A DNA stretch of 64,000 nucleotides, taken from the NCBI GenBank assembly GCA_932521035.1, contig OW051494.1, positions 3,582,001-3,646,000 of the forward strand. The letters are read 5' to 3'. Position numbers and translations under genes: made by a program. The first letter of the stretch is position 1; each line of letters opens with the position of its first letter. The notes under the pieces were generated by a model, which did not search any database, had not been told where the DNA came from, and saw only the letters and a program-made list of their open reading frames with translations. Origin of the DNA: Oscheius dolichura (Eukaryota > Nematoda > Chromadorea > Rhabditida > Rhabditidae). Below, in pieces: positions 47,749 to 59,998 of the stretch.

Positions 47749-47752
47749 TAAA
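47747..47752 (+). terminator. poly(A) signal AATAAA
   Basis: Overlaps the TAA stop of the MIF4GD homologue. Confidence 0.6.
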
Positions 47753-47857
47753 GATATGTAGCTAGATGACGTGTGGGGGAAGCCATGTGCCGGGAGAGGT
47801 TTTTATCTCGAAGCCCCCGCGGCAGCCCAATCCTTTGCCCTGTTTTCACCTGACAAC

Positions 47858-48818
47858 ATGCCCGCCAACCGGTAAAGACGGCCATTGTCTATTTGTATCC
47901 ACCCCAGACGGCCGTCTGCCATGGCCCTCTACAACGAGAGGTGGGCCCCTTCCCTGTTGTTCTTTTGAATGAATTATATAGCCTGGACATATCGTTTGTG
48001 AAGCTTATCGTGGTCGGCGAGAGGGGCACCGGCAAGACATCACTCATCCGAACGATGAAGGAGGACCAATTCCGGGGGACGTGGGACGAGCAGGAGGAGG
48101 ACCTCGTGAGGAAGATCCTTTACTGGGACGAGAAGGTCTCGCTCCAGATGGGCGAGCTCCAGTTGGAAGACACCGTGGACATCCCCGAGTGGGCCGAGGG
48201 CCCCAAGGCCATCCTCCTCGTCTACGACAAGGATGACCAGTATACGGTAGAAACAGTCAAGAACAAGGTATATACCTCTTCATTTTCGGCTTTTTTAGAC
48301 CCACATTTAGTGGTACTCCTTGGTGAATCGACACTACGCCCACGTGCCGCTGTTTCTGATCCGGACGAAGGCGGACGTGGTGAGGCCGGAGACGGCCGAG
48401 GTGGGCAACCGACTGAAGCAGGAACTGCACGCCGTGGGATTCTTCGACTGCTCCGCCCGGCAGAACCGCGGAGTGTTGGAGGCCTTCACGGAGATTGTCA
48501 AGTACCACAAGAGCCAGGAGAAGAAGAAGACTGTCGCCTTCGACAATGGTCAGCCCGTCCTCCCTTGGGAGACATCCTCATCATTCAGATCCGGCCAATG
48601 CTCCCTCGTCCGTCGGCTGTTTATGGGGAATGGTGTCCAACTCGGGTCCCCTCATCAAGCAGGCCTTCTCCAATCTTCGAGAGGTCGTCCGCAACCCTCT
48701 GGCCTTCACCGATCAGAAGCGCAGGATCCAGGCCTACGTGCCCCTGCTGGACTTTGGCCTGCCGGACAAGAAGCAAGGGAAGGAGAACGACGGGAAGACG
48801 GAGGAGGAGCACGAGTGA
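47858..48818 (+). CDS. atypical Ras-superfamily GTPase
   Basis: Exons 47858-47871, 47908-47940, 47982-48267, 48311-48548, 48589-48818 give 266 residues. VKLIVVGERGTGKTSLIRTM is a good P-loop; LFLIRTKADVV supplies the T-K-x-D base-recognition motif and FFDCSARQNRGV the SAK-type motif. The switch II motif DxxG is not normal: QLEDTVDIPEWAEGPKAILL lacks the WDTAG pattern, so hydrolysis may be poor. A C-terminal extension of ~90 residues (SNSGPLIKQAFSNLREVV ... acidic/Lys tail) replaces a prenylation CAAX box; the protein ends EEEHE. Subfamily cannot be fixed. Confidence 0.8.
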
Positions 48819-49124
48819 TCGCCGTGCAATGATAACTGAAATAAACAATGGACAAATATCTCTTATCTACATCTCTTTTAATTTAAAAACTCATAAAAGG
48901 AGGTGAAAGGAACACAGATTTGGCGCACTAGATGAGAGGGGATCGGTTGGGCGAGGGAGACGACACACGTGAGGTCTGTGACCCGGCTTCACAGGAGAAT
49001 TGGAGATGGATATAAGTTATACAGACACAATTTGTACAGGGTGGATACCAGCTGAGAGGGGGAGACTCGCAGGGAAACGACTGGGCTGGAAAGGACCGGT
49101 AGGAGAGGATTAGGGGGACTAAAA
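48819..49124. other. intergenic between convergent genes
   Basis: Contains AATAAA at 48840-48845 for the GTPase gene; no gene seen. Confidence 0.4.
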
Positions 49125-51082
49125 CTACAAATCTAACTGGTGGAGACTGATGCGCGAGCCGTGGGAGACGGCCAGGGCCGTGTTGCCCACCACCCCGCCC
49201 CAGTTATCACTATAAGCTATGCGAGGGAACTCGCTGTTCTCCCTCATCGGATGAGGCGACGGCAGTTCGCAAAGGAGATTGCCGGAGGCGATGGACCAGC
49301 CACGGGTACAGCCGTCTGCTCCGACTGGAAAGGGAAATCTTTAGATCAGTCGGGGAGGAGGACCATACCTGCGAAGACGAAACGCTCCTCGGGGTCGACG
49401 ACACAGGACAGCTTGTAGCCGTTGTTCAGGTGGCCTTCGTATTCCAGGACGGGCTGGTTCTTCTTCCTCAAATCCCACAACATGAGGTGGCCGTTGAACG
49501 ACTGGGTGAGGATGTGCTCCGCGTGGGGGTCTTTCAACGGCTGGACGAAGCAGCTCTTATCCGTCTTGGGCCAGTCTAAAAGGAGGAAATGGAGAGGAGG
49601 ATGGGTAGGGGCTTACCGTGTTTCCCGTCGATGCAGTGCTTATTCGGCATTCGTAGGTCTGAGCACATAAGGTTCTTGCCCCGCGGAGCCATGATGATAA
49701 TATTGCCGTCTTGGGTAAACTTCTGGCACATGACACTCTGCCCCTTGCTCCAGATGAGGAATTTCTGGTCGGTGACGATGTTACAGATCTTGGCGGAGTC
49801 CTCCAGCCCCAGGGAGATGTACATCTTGTTGGGCGACCAGCCACAGCTCCAGATGTGTTCGGAGCCGGACCAGTAGACGTTGTAGATGGGGCTGCTGAGG
49901 ATGTCGTTGTCCTCCGGGGAACTCCACTCCGGCAGAGGGTGCAGGAAGACACTGCACCGCGATCGGAGCTGGTTATTCGCAAACCTGGAACAATCTCTGG
50001 CTGAAAGAGAAAAAAGGACAAAATGCACCTGGTGGCCGCGGTGACATAGAGACAGGCGGTGACTTCTGTGTCCATGGGGGCGATGCACATGTCCACGACC
50101 TCCGGGTCTGCTATCCCCTGCCCATAGAGACTCTCCTCGAACTGTAGGCCCATTGTGTTCTGGAGACTCTTGTCATTCCGCTCGAGACGGAAGAATGCCT
50201 CACTGAAACCATTTCCCAGTAAACAATAAAAGACAAAGCCTACTGTTGAAGATTTTTATCGACGGTGACGTTGAGACAGTTGCTGAACGATGTCCTAGGC
50301 CCGCTCCAGCAGCCGAAGATCGACGTTCCTTCACTCGAGACGGACAAGAACTTGCACCCGGTTATCTCGTCGAAGGAGATCATATTCTGACGAGGGAATA
50401 GCTTAAATTAAAAAGAGAGAGACATACCCGGATCTTATGGACACTGTGTGGCTTGTCCTTGATGTTCATCAGTCTGCCCTCGGCCACCCTCCTCTGAATA
50501 GTCTCTCGGTTCATCTGCCGTCCTCCTCTTTGCAAGGCTGAATATTTAGAATTATATAAAATGAAGAGGATAAGCTTACAGGAGGTGAGCATGGCGATGG
50601 ACTTGACCCCCGTCCTGTCCCGGATGTTTAGTCTGTTCGTCTCCACGTCGCTCAGTACCATCTGCTGCTTCTGGCGGGCCTCGATGTCCCTCGAGCTGTA
50701 TCCCGATATCCCGGAGTGTTCTCCCGTTATGGCAAAGTATCGTCCACTCGCCGCGTCGAAATACATCCCCGGCAGGCGGGGTGGCTCATTCGCCAGGGAA
50801 CGGCCCACACTGATGGCCTCTGAAAGGGAGATCTCCTTCAAAAGGCGACAAGGTATCCTTACCATTGTGGCTGTGGTGTCTATTCCGTCGACCTCTCCCT
50901 CGGCCCCCTCGATTGTTCTGAGAATAGGGCTTAGCGGACCGGAGAGGGTTCCTTACATTTGGCTGGTGTGGTGTCTCGGCCCTGGGGGGCGGCTGGCTGT
51001 GGTTATAAGTATGGTTCCGCCGCCGATCTCGGTTTTCCCCGTATGTACTCGGACCGGAATAGTTTCTCTCTCTGCTTTGCAT
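49125..51082 (-). CDS. DCAF4 (WDR21-like), CUL4-DDB1 substrate receptor
   Basis: Multi-exon. An Arg/Asn/Gly-rich N-terminus (NNRGGRGRGRRNRHHSHN) precedes RLPGMYFDAASGRYFAITGE, the family opening (LPG-Y-D----RYF-I), then ERNDKSLQNTMGLQFEESLY. WD-type repeats follow: IYNVYWSGSEHIWSCGWSP, KFLIWSKGQSVMCQKFTQDG, NIIIMAPRGKNLMCSDLRMP, HILTQSFNGHLMLWDLRKKN, YKLSCVVDPEERFVFAVGAD and GCTRGWSIASGNLLCELPSP. DCAF4 proteins dock to DDB1 in cullin-4 ubiquitin ligases. An acceptor (tattccag) lies 15 bases before the chosen ATG. Confidence 0.85.
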
Positions 51083-53057
51083 TTAGTCGCATACGTTCTG
51101 GAATAAAAATGATTGAGAAATGGGAAACAACGGGAGAGAGAGCCATAATAGACACGAAAATGAGAAGAATACAAACAGGGGCAGGGTCACGTGCCCCTGT
51201 TCCCTGGATGGCTGATTAGTTCCCAGGGCGAAGAGTACGTGGAGCTAATTTGAACTGGCTGCCAGAACCAGGAAGCGAGGGCAAAGGGGAAGCAAAGCGA
51301 AGTGATCAGCAGCGGGGGAGGATGGCCGTGGCCCGGGCTGTACTGCTATGGAAACACGTGGAAGGAAAGACTTGTCTGATAGGCAAGTGACCAAAAGGAA
51401 AACAACAGAAAAAGTCACATGTCGACGAGTGGCATCCGCGTCAGCCGAAAAATGTTTGCTAAACGAATCCGCGTACGCAAAAGCCACCCTGGACGACGAA
51501 GTTGAAATTTGAACCGGCGAAAGACTCATCGGCCTCGTAGAAAACAGAAAAAAGACCAAGTAAAACCAGAATATTCTCTGTTCCAGCGGGAAAAAGTCTC
51601 GGATTTCTTTGCCCCCTCGCCGGGTGACAATAGACGAAGAGGCCATTGTCGTGTTGTTCCTTGGAATAATTGCCAGAGTGGCCAGATGGCCGACTGATTC
51701 GTCCGTCCGTCCGCTCATCTCCCCCCGAAGCCATCGGCTGTCAGCAATTCATTCCGCTGCCCCGCTGACCTTGGCCACCCCCCGCGGGTTCCAAATTTGC
51801 TAATTTTGGTATGACCGCCTCCCACCGTTACTCCTCTTCCCCCTGATAAGGCCCTCTTTCTCTAGATATCGTCTTCTAAAATAATTAGTCCGAGTTCTTC
51901 TCGAACCTACCAGTTCTCCTTATGCAAATGAGCCTCTCTTACGGGACGCGGTCTATTTGCGAGCGGAGGGTATTTCCGAGGTTGGTCGACGGCTCCTTTC
52001 ACTCATTTGCCCCCTATCGATTCGGATCACTCTCCCCCAGTGCTTTTTGCTGTTTGCCCCTCTCTCCCTGTCAAATCAATCGAACCAGTTGGATTTGACA
52101 CTCTCGGCCATATATGCCCCGAGGATGGCTTGTCCCCCCTTGTGTTGTAATGCTATCGTGTTGACTCTCGCCTGCTCCGGGGCCTGTTTGACGGCTCTTC
52201 TCTGCTTTTTCACGCAGATTGTCGCCCCGTGTCCCCGTGCTTTCTGCCGAATTAGCATAGCCAACCCGGCCGCGATCGTGAATCATCCCCCGCCACATGC
52301 CGATAACCATCTCAGCATTGATCCCAGCCTGCTGTGAACTTTCCTTCCGTTGCCCTTTTTAGCGCATTTCTAGCCGTTAGTTTGTTTATCAGAAACCACC
52401 AAAAAACGTGGCGTGTCCCTGTCCACCACCCCGTTGTCACCTGGCCAAATGTGTAAAGAAATTGGCGTTCAAGCCGTCGGCCATTCCCCGGCAGTTAGCC
52501 ATTGGAAAGAAATCCGTCTGGTTTGGCTATCCTCCTCCTCCTCCCCGTTGGTTCGTAAAGTACATTTAGCCAGTCGCAGCTGTCTTTTGAGGGGGGAGGA
52601 TGGGGTCAGCTCTTATCTTCGATAACGCGGAGCCCTTCCTCCTCCTCCCAAAAAAGAGAAAGTTCTGTTTATACCTGGGCATCTCTTCGAGAGTACAACT
52701 GGTTTCGCCCAGCTGTTGAATAGGCGGCTTCTGTGTTCGTCCGTCCCACGCGTTTTCATTTCCCTGGCCGGCCATCTCTGACTCACTATCAGCTGTTACC
52801 GCTGCTTGTCCTCCCCCCGCCGGCCGTGTACTACTGTCTCGACCGGATATGAGGATGGGGTGCCAAAACTAACATTGTCTCTCGCGTATTTGTTGTGACA
52901 CACAGCGGCTTATCATCGTGTGAAGGACAATCGAAGGGGCACTCTCGCGCCAATTATGACAAGACTGCTGGCAGCAACCGTTTGACACTTCTCTATTTAC
53001 TCTCCTCTCTCTCTCTATCCCATTGGAACCAAGCATCAGTTACAGGCCAGGCAGGCA
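51083..53057. other. large intergenic region, no gene seen
   Basis: About 2 kb between divergent DCAF4 and nostrin genes. A plus-strand frame at 51957-52337 is Cys/Leu-rich but lacks a signature. Likely regulatory sequence. Confidence 0.4.
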
Positions 53058-56000
53058 ATGAACAGCCGGATGAATCGGCTGCGGCGGTCCCTCTCCCGCT
53101 CCGTCCACCAGCTGGGCTCCCTCTCCCGGGCCGGCAGTCTATCCGGCCTGGTACAGCTGCCCAGCAATGCCTCCGGCAGTACCCTCTGTGACAGATTCGC
53201 GGTATGATCGATCTCTTCCTCCCTATCCAGGATAAATTTACAGACACCGTCCAACTTCTCTCAACTGAAACAGACCATCCAGGCCAACAACGAGGCCCTG
53301 CGGGAGGTGATCAATGTCTTCGAGGAGAAGGCCGCCCTCGACTTCCAGTACTCCAAGGCCCTTCAGAAACTGTCGGCCAGGCTACACAAAGTCGCCCATC
53401 AAATGGAATGGTTTGTCGACCCTCCTCCCCCCAAGAGGTTCTGTCCATTTGCAGCGACATAGACAAAGGTTGGACTGCCGTTGCCGAACAATTCGATGTT
53501 CATGCCACATTGCACAGGTAATCCCCCGCCTTCTCCTTTTTGCCAAATAAACCTCTTACAGTAACCTCGGCTCGGCTATGACCGACGACGTCGTCCAGCC
53601 ATTGAGGGCCATCCAAGTCAACCATCAGAAGACCATTCGAGCAGCCGAGACCCTGGTGGACAGGGAGACGAGGAAATGGAAAGATAAACGGGAGGACAGC
53701 ATCCGGTCCAAGAAGAGCCTTTACGAGAACTCAAAACAGCTGGAAAAGGTGGAACTGAGCGAGGAGAACACGACGGCGACCACAAAGACCCCAGGGAGGA
53801 GACAGAAGTTGAGGGAGCAGGTCAGGAAACAGGAAGACACCTACCTGTGGGACACCATCGACGTCGAGAAACAACGAAGGTAGTTCTTTCCCCTCTTTTT
53901 ATTTATCTAGGTAATTCAGAGTAGCGGAGAATGTTCTTCGAAAGGGAGTCGAGAGTCTCGAGGCGGTGGAACGGCAACGACTGGCCCACTGCCAAACGGC
54001 CCTCGGCAGGTATCAGAGGAAGATTGACCAACTGGCCCCGAATCTCCAACAGGTGACTATTTATTCTCTTTCAATTTAAACACAAAACCCATACAGATGT
54101 TCGAAAGACACGCGAATAACCTGGACGTGGCTGTGCAGGCCACGGCCTCGGACTACATCTGTACCATGCAGCCGTCGTCCTCCGCCGTGAACAGCGTCCT
54201 CCTCACCGATTTTTATGTGAGTCTTTTAGTGCTCGTAACCCATATCGCGGAGCACTTGCTTCACCCGTTTTGTCAATTCCTCCCCATGGGGATCAAGGCT
54301 TCCATCCGGTATGGTGTCCTCTTGGAGGGAGGCACACTCGTGGTGGGACTCAATGGGGCACTGGCTCTTATAGTGCAGCTTGATGGCAGTCGTCTCGGGC
54401 AGGTGGATACTCGCGGACACCTTGGACGAGAGCCGGTGGAGGGAGAAGTGGTTGAAGACCGTGGCTATGTTCTCTGTCCTAAACCGTCTTCTCCTCTTTA
54501 TTTGAGTAATAATAACGGACCTGGTGAAGCTCTTCCCGTACTCTCCGACCCCGCTGGTCTTCCTGGATCGATTGTTGTTTTTCAACAGGAACAGGTCGCT
54601 CTTTCCCGTTCCATTCCCCGTAAACTTGAAGATGTTCCTCACCACGACGGAAGTAATCCTCTTGTCCCCTTCCCCCTCGAGTTCCGCCAACATCTCCCCA
54701 TAACTTTTGTGTTTCAACGGGACGACGACCTCGTCTGTGTCGATTATCAGAATATACTTATGGGTTCCAATGTGTCTGGAGTAAAATAATTAGAGAAAGG
54801 AGGAGGAGGGTACCTGTAGAGACAGTCATTATAGGGAATGAGCTCGTGTCTCCTCTTCTGCTGACGGTTTCTCCAGATGTAGACACTTCGAACCGGGGGC
54901 AGGTTAGGTGAATTCCCTGGCAGTGTCAAGGGGACCACTTCAACCTTTCCCTGTCTCTTGTAGAATTGTAGGACCTTCTTGGTCTTCTCTGCCACGGAAT
55001 ACGAGTACAGCGTCACTTTATCCGCCCCAAACATTAAATTAGCCTCCATCCACTCCACCAGCTCCTTCGAGTTGTCTTTCTAAACCGGTCCCTCTCTGTC
55101 TTCTCTGCCCTAATCTCCTTACCTGGAAGTCCATTCCTTTGACGCAAACAGCTACATCTTTCTTCTCCGTCTCTTTTCGGGGGTAGGTCACAGTCAGGGC
55201 CGTTCTCTGGGCTGTGCAGGGTGTGTTCGACAAGTATAGAGACATGTTTCTGGCCCTTGTTAGCCTCGTGGGAATGGGACAGGATACCAGGGCCGGGACG
55301 TAGAACAGATCTCTAGACGGGGACTAGAGGGATGGAACTGTGGAGGCACCCACCTGGGATCCCATGCCCTTTGCCAGATTTCTCGAACAAAGCCCTTCAC
55401 CACGGCTGAACCCTGATCGGAGTGGAGGGTGCAGTAGGCATCTGTTCTGTTCTCCAGGGTCCTCCACGACATCGCCAGCACCTGGCCGTCTTTTATAAAA
55501 AAGGAGTAAAGGAACCTACTTGGACTGTCGGGTTCCGAGGGAACAGAGAGTTTTCCCTATCGTCAAAATAAGCCGAGAAGAGGAAGAGGCCGTCATTCTC
55601 TACCCATCCCCTCTCGGCCACCTCCGCCGGCTTATGGTGTCGGCACGTCCAGTACCACTCCTCCACCTGCTTCTCCTAGGCTCTTTCATACATTAAAAAG
55701 AGGAGGCCAGTACCTTCTCGACGACGGCCCTGACTTGTGATTTGCCCGTCTTCAGCCCGGCCATGTATTCCATCGTCTCAAGGGCATAGTCCACATCCTC
55801 CTCGATCGAATCCACCCCCTACAATAGTTCTTCTCCCGTTGGCACAGTCGCACTAACCGGTTTCCTATCCTCGTCGTCCGTCCTTTGATCTCCAATCAGC
55901 GCTAAAATAACGACAGTTAGCAGGGAGCCGAGTGCCAGTTTATTCCTGGAATTCCAAAAGCTGGCCATCTCGGGTCACATTGGGGCGAGCGAGAGTAATA

Positions 56001-56927
56001 GAGTAGTAGGGGAGAGACAGCAATCGATGCGATCGACTGACCTTGCCGTGTTCTATATTATGTGTTCGTGACCCTCCTAATAGAAGAAAGAACGGTTTAG
56101 GCTGAGAACTTTGGAGAGGTCATGTCGTCCGAGAGGAGGCGAGCCGCCCTGGAGAGGATCAACGAGACATTGGACGTGGAGTTGAAGAGGATGTACGGAC
56201 AGGGCTCGGCCCAGATCATGGCCACCAATACCCGACAAATTGTGGGTTTTATGGTCTTCTAGAGAACAGGAATAGTTACAGACACTGGTGGAATACATAG
56301 AATACATCTACTACAAGGTGAACGACGCGCTGAACAGTCTGGAGGGCGGCTCCTCCCGGGGATATCACCGGCTCAGCCGATTCCAGCACAGACTCAAAGA
56401 CAAATCTGTCGGTTTACTTACAGCAGAAATAAAGAACAAAATGTTCAGGGCCTGCCAATGACCGTGCTGTCCATCCCCCTGGCAGGAGAGGACCGCTCCC
56501 TTCCGCCTCCCTCCCTCATGGGTAAGACTACCCCCAGGGCCAGGCCATCCTCCCCTTTCAGATGCCTCTTCCACGGCGGGTAAATCAGACGACGAGGTGG
56601 AGGAATACGATAAAATATCGGACGAGGGGTTCTACAATTCGACGAATGGCTCAACCTCCCGGCAGACGAATGTCATCGACGAGCCGGGCAGACACACCTC
56701 CACCCTCTGTAGGGCACTCTACGATTTCGAGCCGAAACACGACGACGAGATTCTGGTTCGCTTTTTATTCTTTACGGTTAAAAGGACCACAACTTTAGGT
56801 AAAAGCCGGCGAAGTGGTCTTGGTGGAGGATAAAATCGGGGAGGATTGGCTCGTGGGCCACGTGATCGGAGACAAGGCGCGCGAGCATCTGAGAGGACGA
56901 TTTCCCACTTCTTACGTGGCATTTTGA
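53058..56927 (+). CDS. nostrin-like F-BAR/HR1/SH3 protein (host of a nested gene)
   Basis: Eleven exons (53058-53201, 53244-53410, 53455-53517, 53562-53879, 53920-54052, 54097-54216, 56101-56241, 56282-56407, 56449-56521, 56562-56755, 56799-56927) give 535 residues. The F-BAR part has NFSQLKQTIQANNEALREVI, LDFQYSKALQKLSARLHKVA and long coiled helices. NSVLLTDFY joins across the 1884-nt intron 6 to AENFGEVMSSERRRAALERI, matching human nostrin's LLTDYFEE...DKERRKSLL. A C-terminal SH3 runs from RALYDFEPKHDDEIL to GRFPTSYVAF. Nostrin-type proteins bend membrane and link to actin regulators in endocytosis. Intron 6 contains a whole minus-strand glycosyltransferase gene. Confidence 0.9.
54226..55968 (-). 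CDS. GT92 (DUF23) family glycosyltransferase, nested in nostrin intron
   Basis: About eight exons. A type II anchor (MASFWNSRNKLALGSLLTVV) is followed by a stem and a catalytic domain: RNMSLYLSNTPC, VAVCVKGMDFQ, ELVEWMEANLMFGADKVTLY, IPYNDCLYR, THKYILIIDTDEVVVP (DxD) and VFNHFSLH, ending near RVKQVLRDMGYEH. GT92 enzymes are Golgi galactosyltransferases on N-glycans and are greatly expanded in nematodes. The start and all exons lie inside nostrin intron 54217-56100. The stop codon is 9 bp from the host 5' splice site. The nearest TTTATT for this strand (54060-54065) lies in the previous nostrin intron, so the mRNA would be antisense to nostrin exon 6. Confidence 0.9.
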
Positions 56928-57008
56928 GAGAGGGAGACGGCCAAAGAATACGGGTGCAAACAGACGAGGGAAAAATAAATTTTTGCCACAAACACAACTG
57001 GATCGAAT

Positions 57009-58113
57009 TCAGTTCATTCGGAACTTGAACTTCATGATGTTCTTCTCCGAGTCGATGCCCCCCAGGTTGCTCTTGCACTGGACGGCCGTCTCCCCGTCGG
57101 TTAGGTTGAACTTGAGCATGACGAACGGCACCTGGAAGCCCTGCTGGTTCCAGTAGGGATAGGCACACGTGTCCATCCCGTCCCGCGGGTACATCTCGTA
57201 TTCTGCTCCCTAAAACCAATCTGATTATGGCTGGCAGACGGGTTACAGTGCAGGAGAAGGTGACCCGTCGGCTGTGGCAGCATCTCTTCGCTCCCGGCTC
57301 TGAGCAGTTCCTGCCCTTCGCCTCGGCCACCTCGGGGAACCATCCCAGTAGTCTGGAGAGACGCAGCAGGACACAGGGCCTTCCCTCTCCGAAGCCGAGG
57401 GCCGTCTGCTTGATGTTCTCCGCGGTCAGGGCACACGGTCCGTAGTCGTCGTTGGCCAGGTCGAGGAGGCAACTCGAATTCACCGGGGATCCGTCCTCAT
57501 TTCCACTGAAATTGCCACATTTGACGCGGGGAGTCCTCTTGGAGGCGGAGTCTTTTCGGTCGACCAGGTCGTAGTCGGACACGTTGTAAGCTGAAGAATC
57601 CTCCCTTGGTCAAAGCAAAGACAAGGCCGTACCTTTCATGATCTCCTGGTATCTTACGACGAGATTATGTGTGGATTTAGCCTCGAGGTCGTTCTTCTTG
57701 AACTCGATGACGCCGTGGCCACTCGTGTCGTAGTGGGCGGGGTTGGGCTCGTAGAGGATGCGCGGGTAGTTGCCGATGAAGGAACCCTCGCCGAAGTAGA
57801 TGGGTGTCTCGCCCAGCCGCAGGTAGTGGAGGTACGTGACGGCCGAGAGGAAGCCGAAACCCATGATCCAGACCATTCCGACCCAGGCCAGGGTGTGCAC
57901 GAAGCCGAACGGGCCCTTGGCGAACTCGTCCTCCGTGGCCTTCTTCGGCATCTTGCGCTCCGTGATGCGCTTCGACGGCTCCGTCTCCATCGATTTGGCA
58001 TCCGACTTGTCCTCCGACTTGGTCGAGGACTGTTCCTTCTTCTTCGATCCTCGTTGGCTGGCACCCGACGGGGCCGTAGCCTTCTGGCTCGCCGATCGAT
58101 TCGAACGGTCCAT
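57009..58113 (-). CDS. Na+/K+-ATPase beta subunit
   Basis: Three main exons. A charged cytosolic N-terminus (~75 residues, Ser/Lys/Glu) leads to FGFVHTLAWVGMVWIMGFGF, the single membrane span. The ectodomain has VKCGNFSGNEDG, SSCLLDLANDDYGPC, GFGEGRPCVLLRLSRLLGWF then P, matching the G-PC-IKLN-IIGW-P motif, then KRCCHSRRVTFSCTGAEYEM, NQQGFQVPFVMLKFNLTDGE and a final NIMKFKFRMN. Six paired cysteines are visible. The beta subunit escorts the pump alpha subunit to the plasma membrane. The acceptor ccgtttcag lies 14 bases before the ATG. Confidence 0.92.
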
Positions 58114-58815
58114 GTTGGTGTTCTCTGAAACGGGACGATGGCCAAGAGGTGGCCGACATCAAACCTGACGACTCCAGCAGCCGCGTCTTCTCCGACTTGA
58201 CACTCTGCATGGGGATTGTAGCAGCTGGCCAATGGAGATGACCACTGGCTAGGATTAGACTCGACCAAAGCCATCTCTATCCTGTTATTACCTGTCTGAA
58301 CTTGGCAAGACTACCATAATCTTCATAAGACTAAGTCCAAGACCCTGGGTATGAATTGCAAAGGCCTCGAAATGATCCACTTCGGTCATTTCGGCACAGC
58401 CCAAATTTGGCTAGACACTTTGGAAATCGGACGATTTAGCTATTGGTACGGATTAGAATAGTCTGGTTTGGTAGAATCCATGGCACTGAAGTTTCTTTCA
58501 GATACCGGAAGTTTTGTACGGCTAGTAGTTCTTCGTAGCATGGTATAAATGCACCCTAAATGTAGCTGTATGTTTTCAAAAATTATTACAGAATAGAATA
58601 ATTGTAGAACAGACACAAAACCGTTCGTGAGAGAGCGTTTTTTCTCATAGCCGGTGGCATGTCAGTGAAAACATGTGATAGGGTGAAAATTGATTGTAAC
58701 GGTTGGCCAAGAGAAGGAAAAGTGGGAGACAAGGAAAAAAGAGATTAGAGAACTTGTTAGGTATGATCCAGTTAGTCAGTTCGCCGGCCATTTCCACTCT
58801 ATCGTCCTGAATAGG
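58114..58815. other. intergenic, divergent promoter region
   Basis: Lies between the ATPase subunit (minus) and PDZ gene (plus); AT-richer than its surroundings. No gene seen. Confidence 0.4.
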
Positions 58816-59786
58816 ATGACCTGTGAGCCATCCAGCTCTTTGTCCAAAGAAGTGCCGTTTCAGTGCCTCCCGAGCAGTGGAAGAAGGGCAAAGCCGAGGT
58901 GGTGATTACGAAGAAGAACCCGACGGTGGCCGTGGAGCTTCAGAACGGCCGCGTGATCCATGTGTACCCCTGCTCGGACCTCCTCGGGCACGTCTACACG
59001 GGCGACTACATCGAGAGTGTGGGCGGGCAGAAGGTGCTGACGACGGCTGACTTGACGAGTGCCATCACGGGCAAGGTGCCCGGCAAGGTGGTCATCGAAT
59101 ATCGCCGAGACGAGCACTGCATCTACAACCTGACGCCGCTGCCCTCGACCAAGCCCGGCGTCGAACTTTTCGAGATCACTCTGACCTGGCGATCCGGGGG
59201 CACCCCCGTGGGATTGCTCATCCACCGGGACTTCAGCGGACGCGTCGTCGTGGCCATGGTCGAGAGTGGATCGACCGCCTCGAAAGTGATCCGGCCCGGA
59301 GACTACCTGATCAAGGTCAACCAGAAGGAGGTGGCCGACAGGGAGGCGGCCAGGAAGGCCATCATGGAGTCGATCAACGCGTCGAAGAAGGTGACGATGA
59401 CCCTGGAGAGACAGCGCCTCGAGATCACCGCCGCCACCTCGATGATGGCCCCGCCGACTGTCCCCTCGACGCCGACGCCGAAGAACACGAGCGACTACAC
59501 CCCGACGACGTACGGGCCTCCTCCCGGCATGGTCGTCAAGACGGAGGCGAAGGCCGCCCCCATCAACCGCAACCTGGATGCCCAGCTGCCGGCCGACGTG
59601 TTGGATATCATGGCCAAGAACAAGGACTTCTTCAAGGTCAATCCGCCGGCCCCGTGTCTGAAGAAGCTGCGCGAGCCGGCGGCTGCCCGCCTCGATATCA
59701 GCCAGGAGAAGGCCGAGGAGATCGCCATTCCCATGGACGCGTCACAGAAACCCCTCAAGAACACGCCCAAGCGCCTCGGCTCGTAG
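58816..59786 (+). CDS. two-PDZ-domain protein
   Basis: A 7-nt first exon (58816-58822, ATGACCT) joins over a 41-nt intron to 58864-59786, giving 309 residues starting MTLPPEQWKKGKAEVVITKK. PDZ 1 (~10-95) contains VYPCSDLLGHVYTGDYIESV and a GKVPGKVVIEYRR end; PDZ 2 (~105-200) starts ELFEITLTW with carboxylate loop PVGLLI, then GRVVVAMVESGSTASKVIRP followed by GDYLIKVN. The tail is Ala/Pro/Lys-rich and ends TPKRLGS. Single short intron and strong codon preference differ from neighbours and suggest high expression. Soluble tandem-PDZ proteins of this kind are frequent in nematodes. The next gene is an MSP-domain protein, so a sperm role is possible but unproven. Confidence 0.85.
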
Positions 59787-59998
59787 ATGCAAAACAATAT
59801 TCCAGAATAAAAATTATATTGTTCGTGTTCAGCTGTCTCTCTCATTTAAAATCAAGTTTGGGCCGGGACTGCTTCGGCTTTCCAAGAAAGCTACAATTAT
59901 TTGGTCAAAAACGGATATTTGACCAGCTAAAATCCGCTACTTCTCGGTCGCAGTTCGCTTGTTATTCTCATCGCCGACTAACCCAAGAGACGGTCGTC

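Noticed and set aside
51957-52337. 126-codon plus-strand frame rich in Cys and Leu
   Set aside because: No signal peptide at its start, no motif, no matching splice sites; composition reflects pyrimidine-rich intergenic DNA.
57667-58274. Long plus- and minus-strand frames over the ATPase beta gene
   Set aside because: Arg/Ser- and Val/Gly-rich shadows of the strongly biased codons of the real gene.
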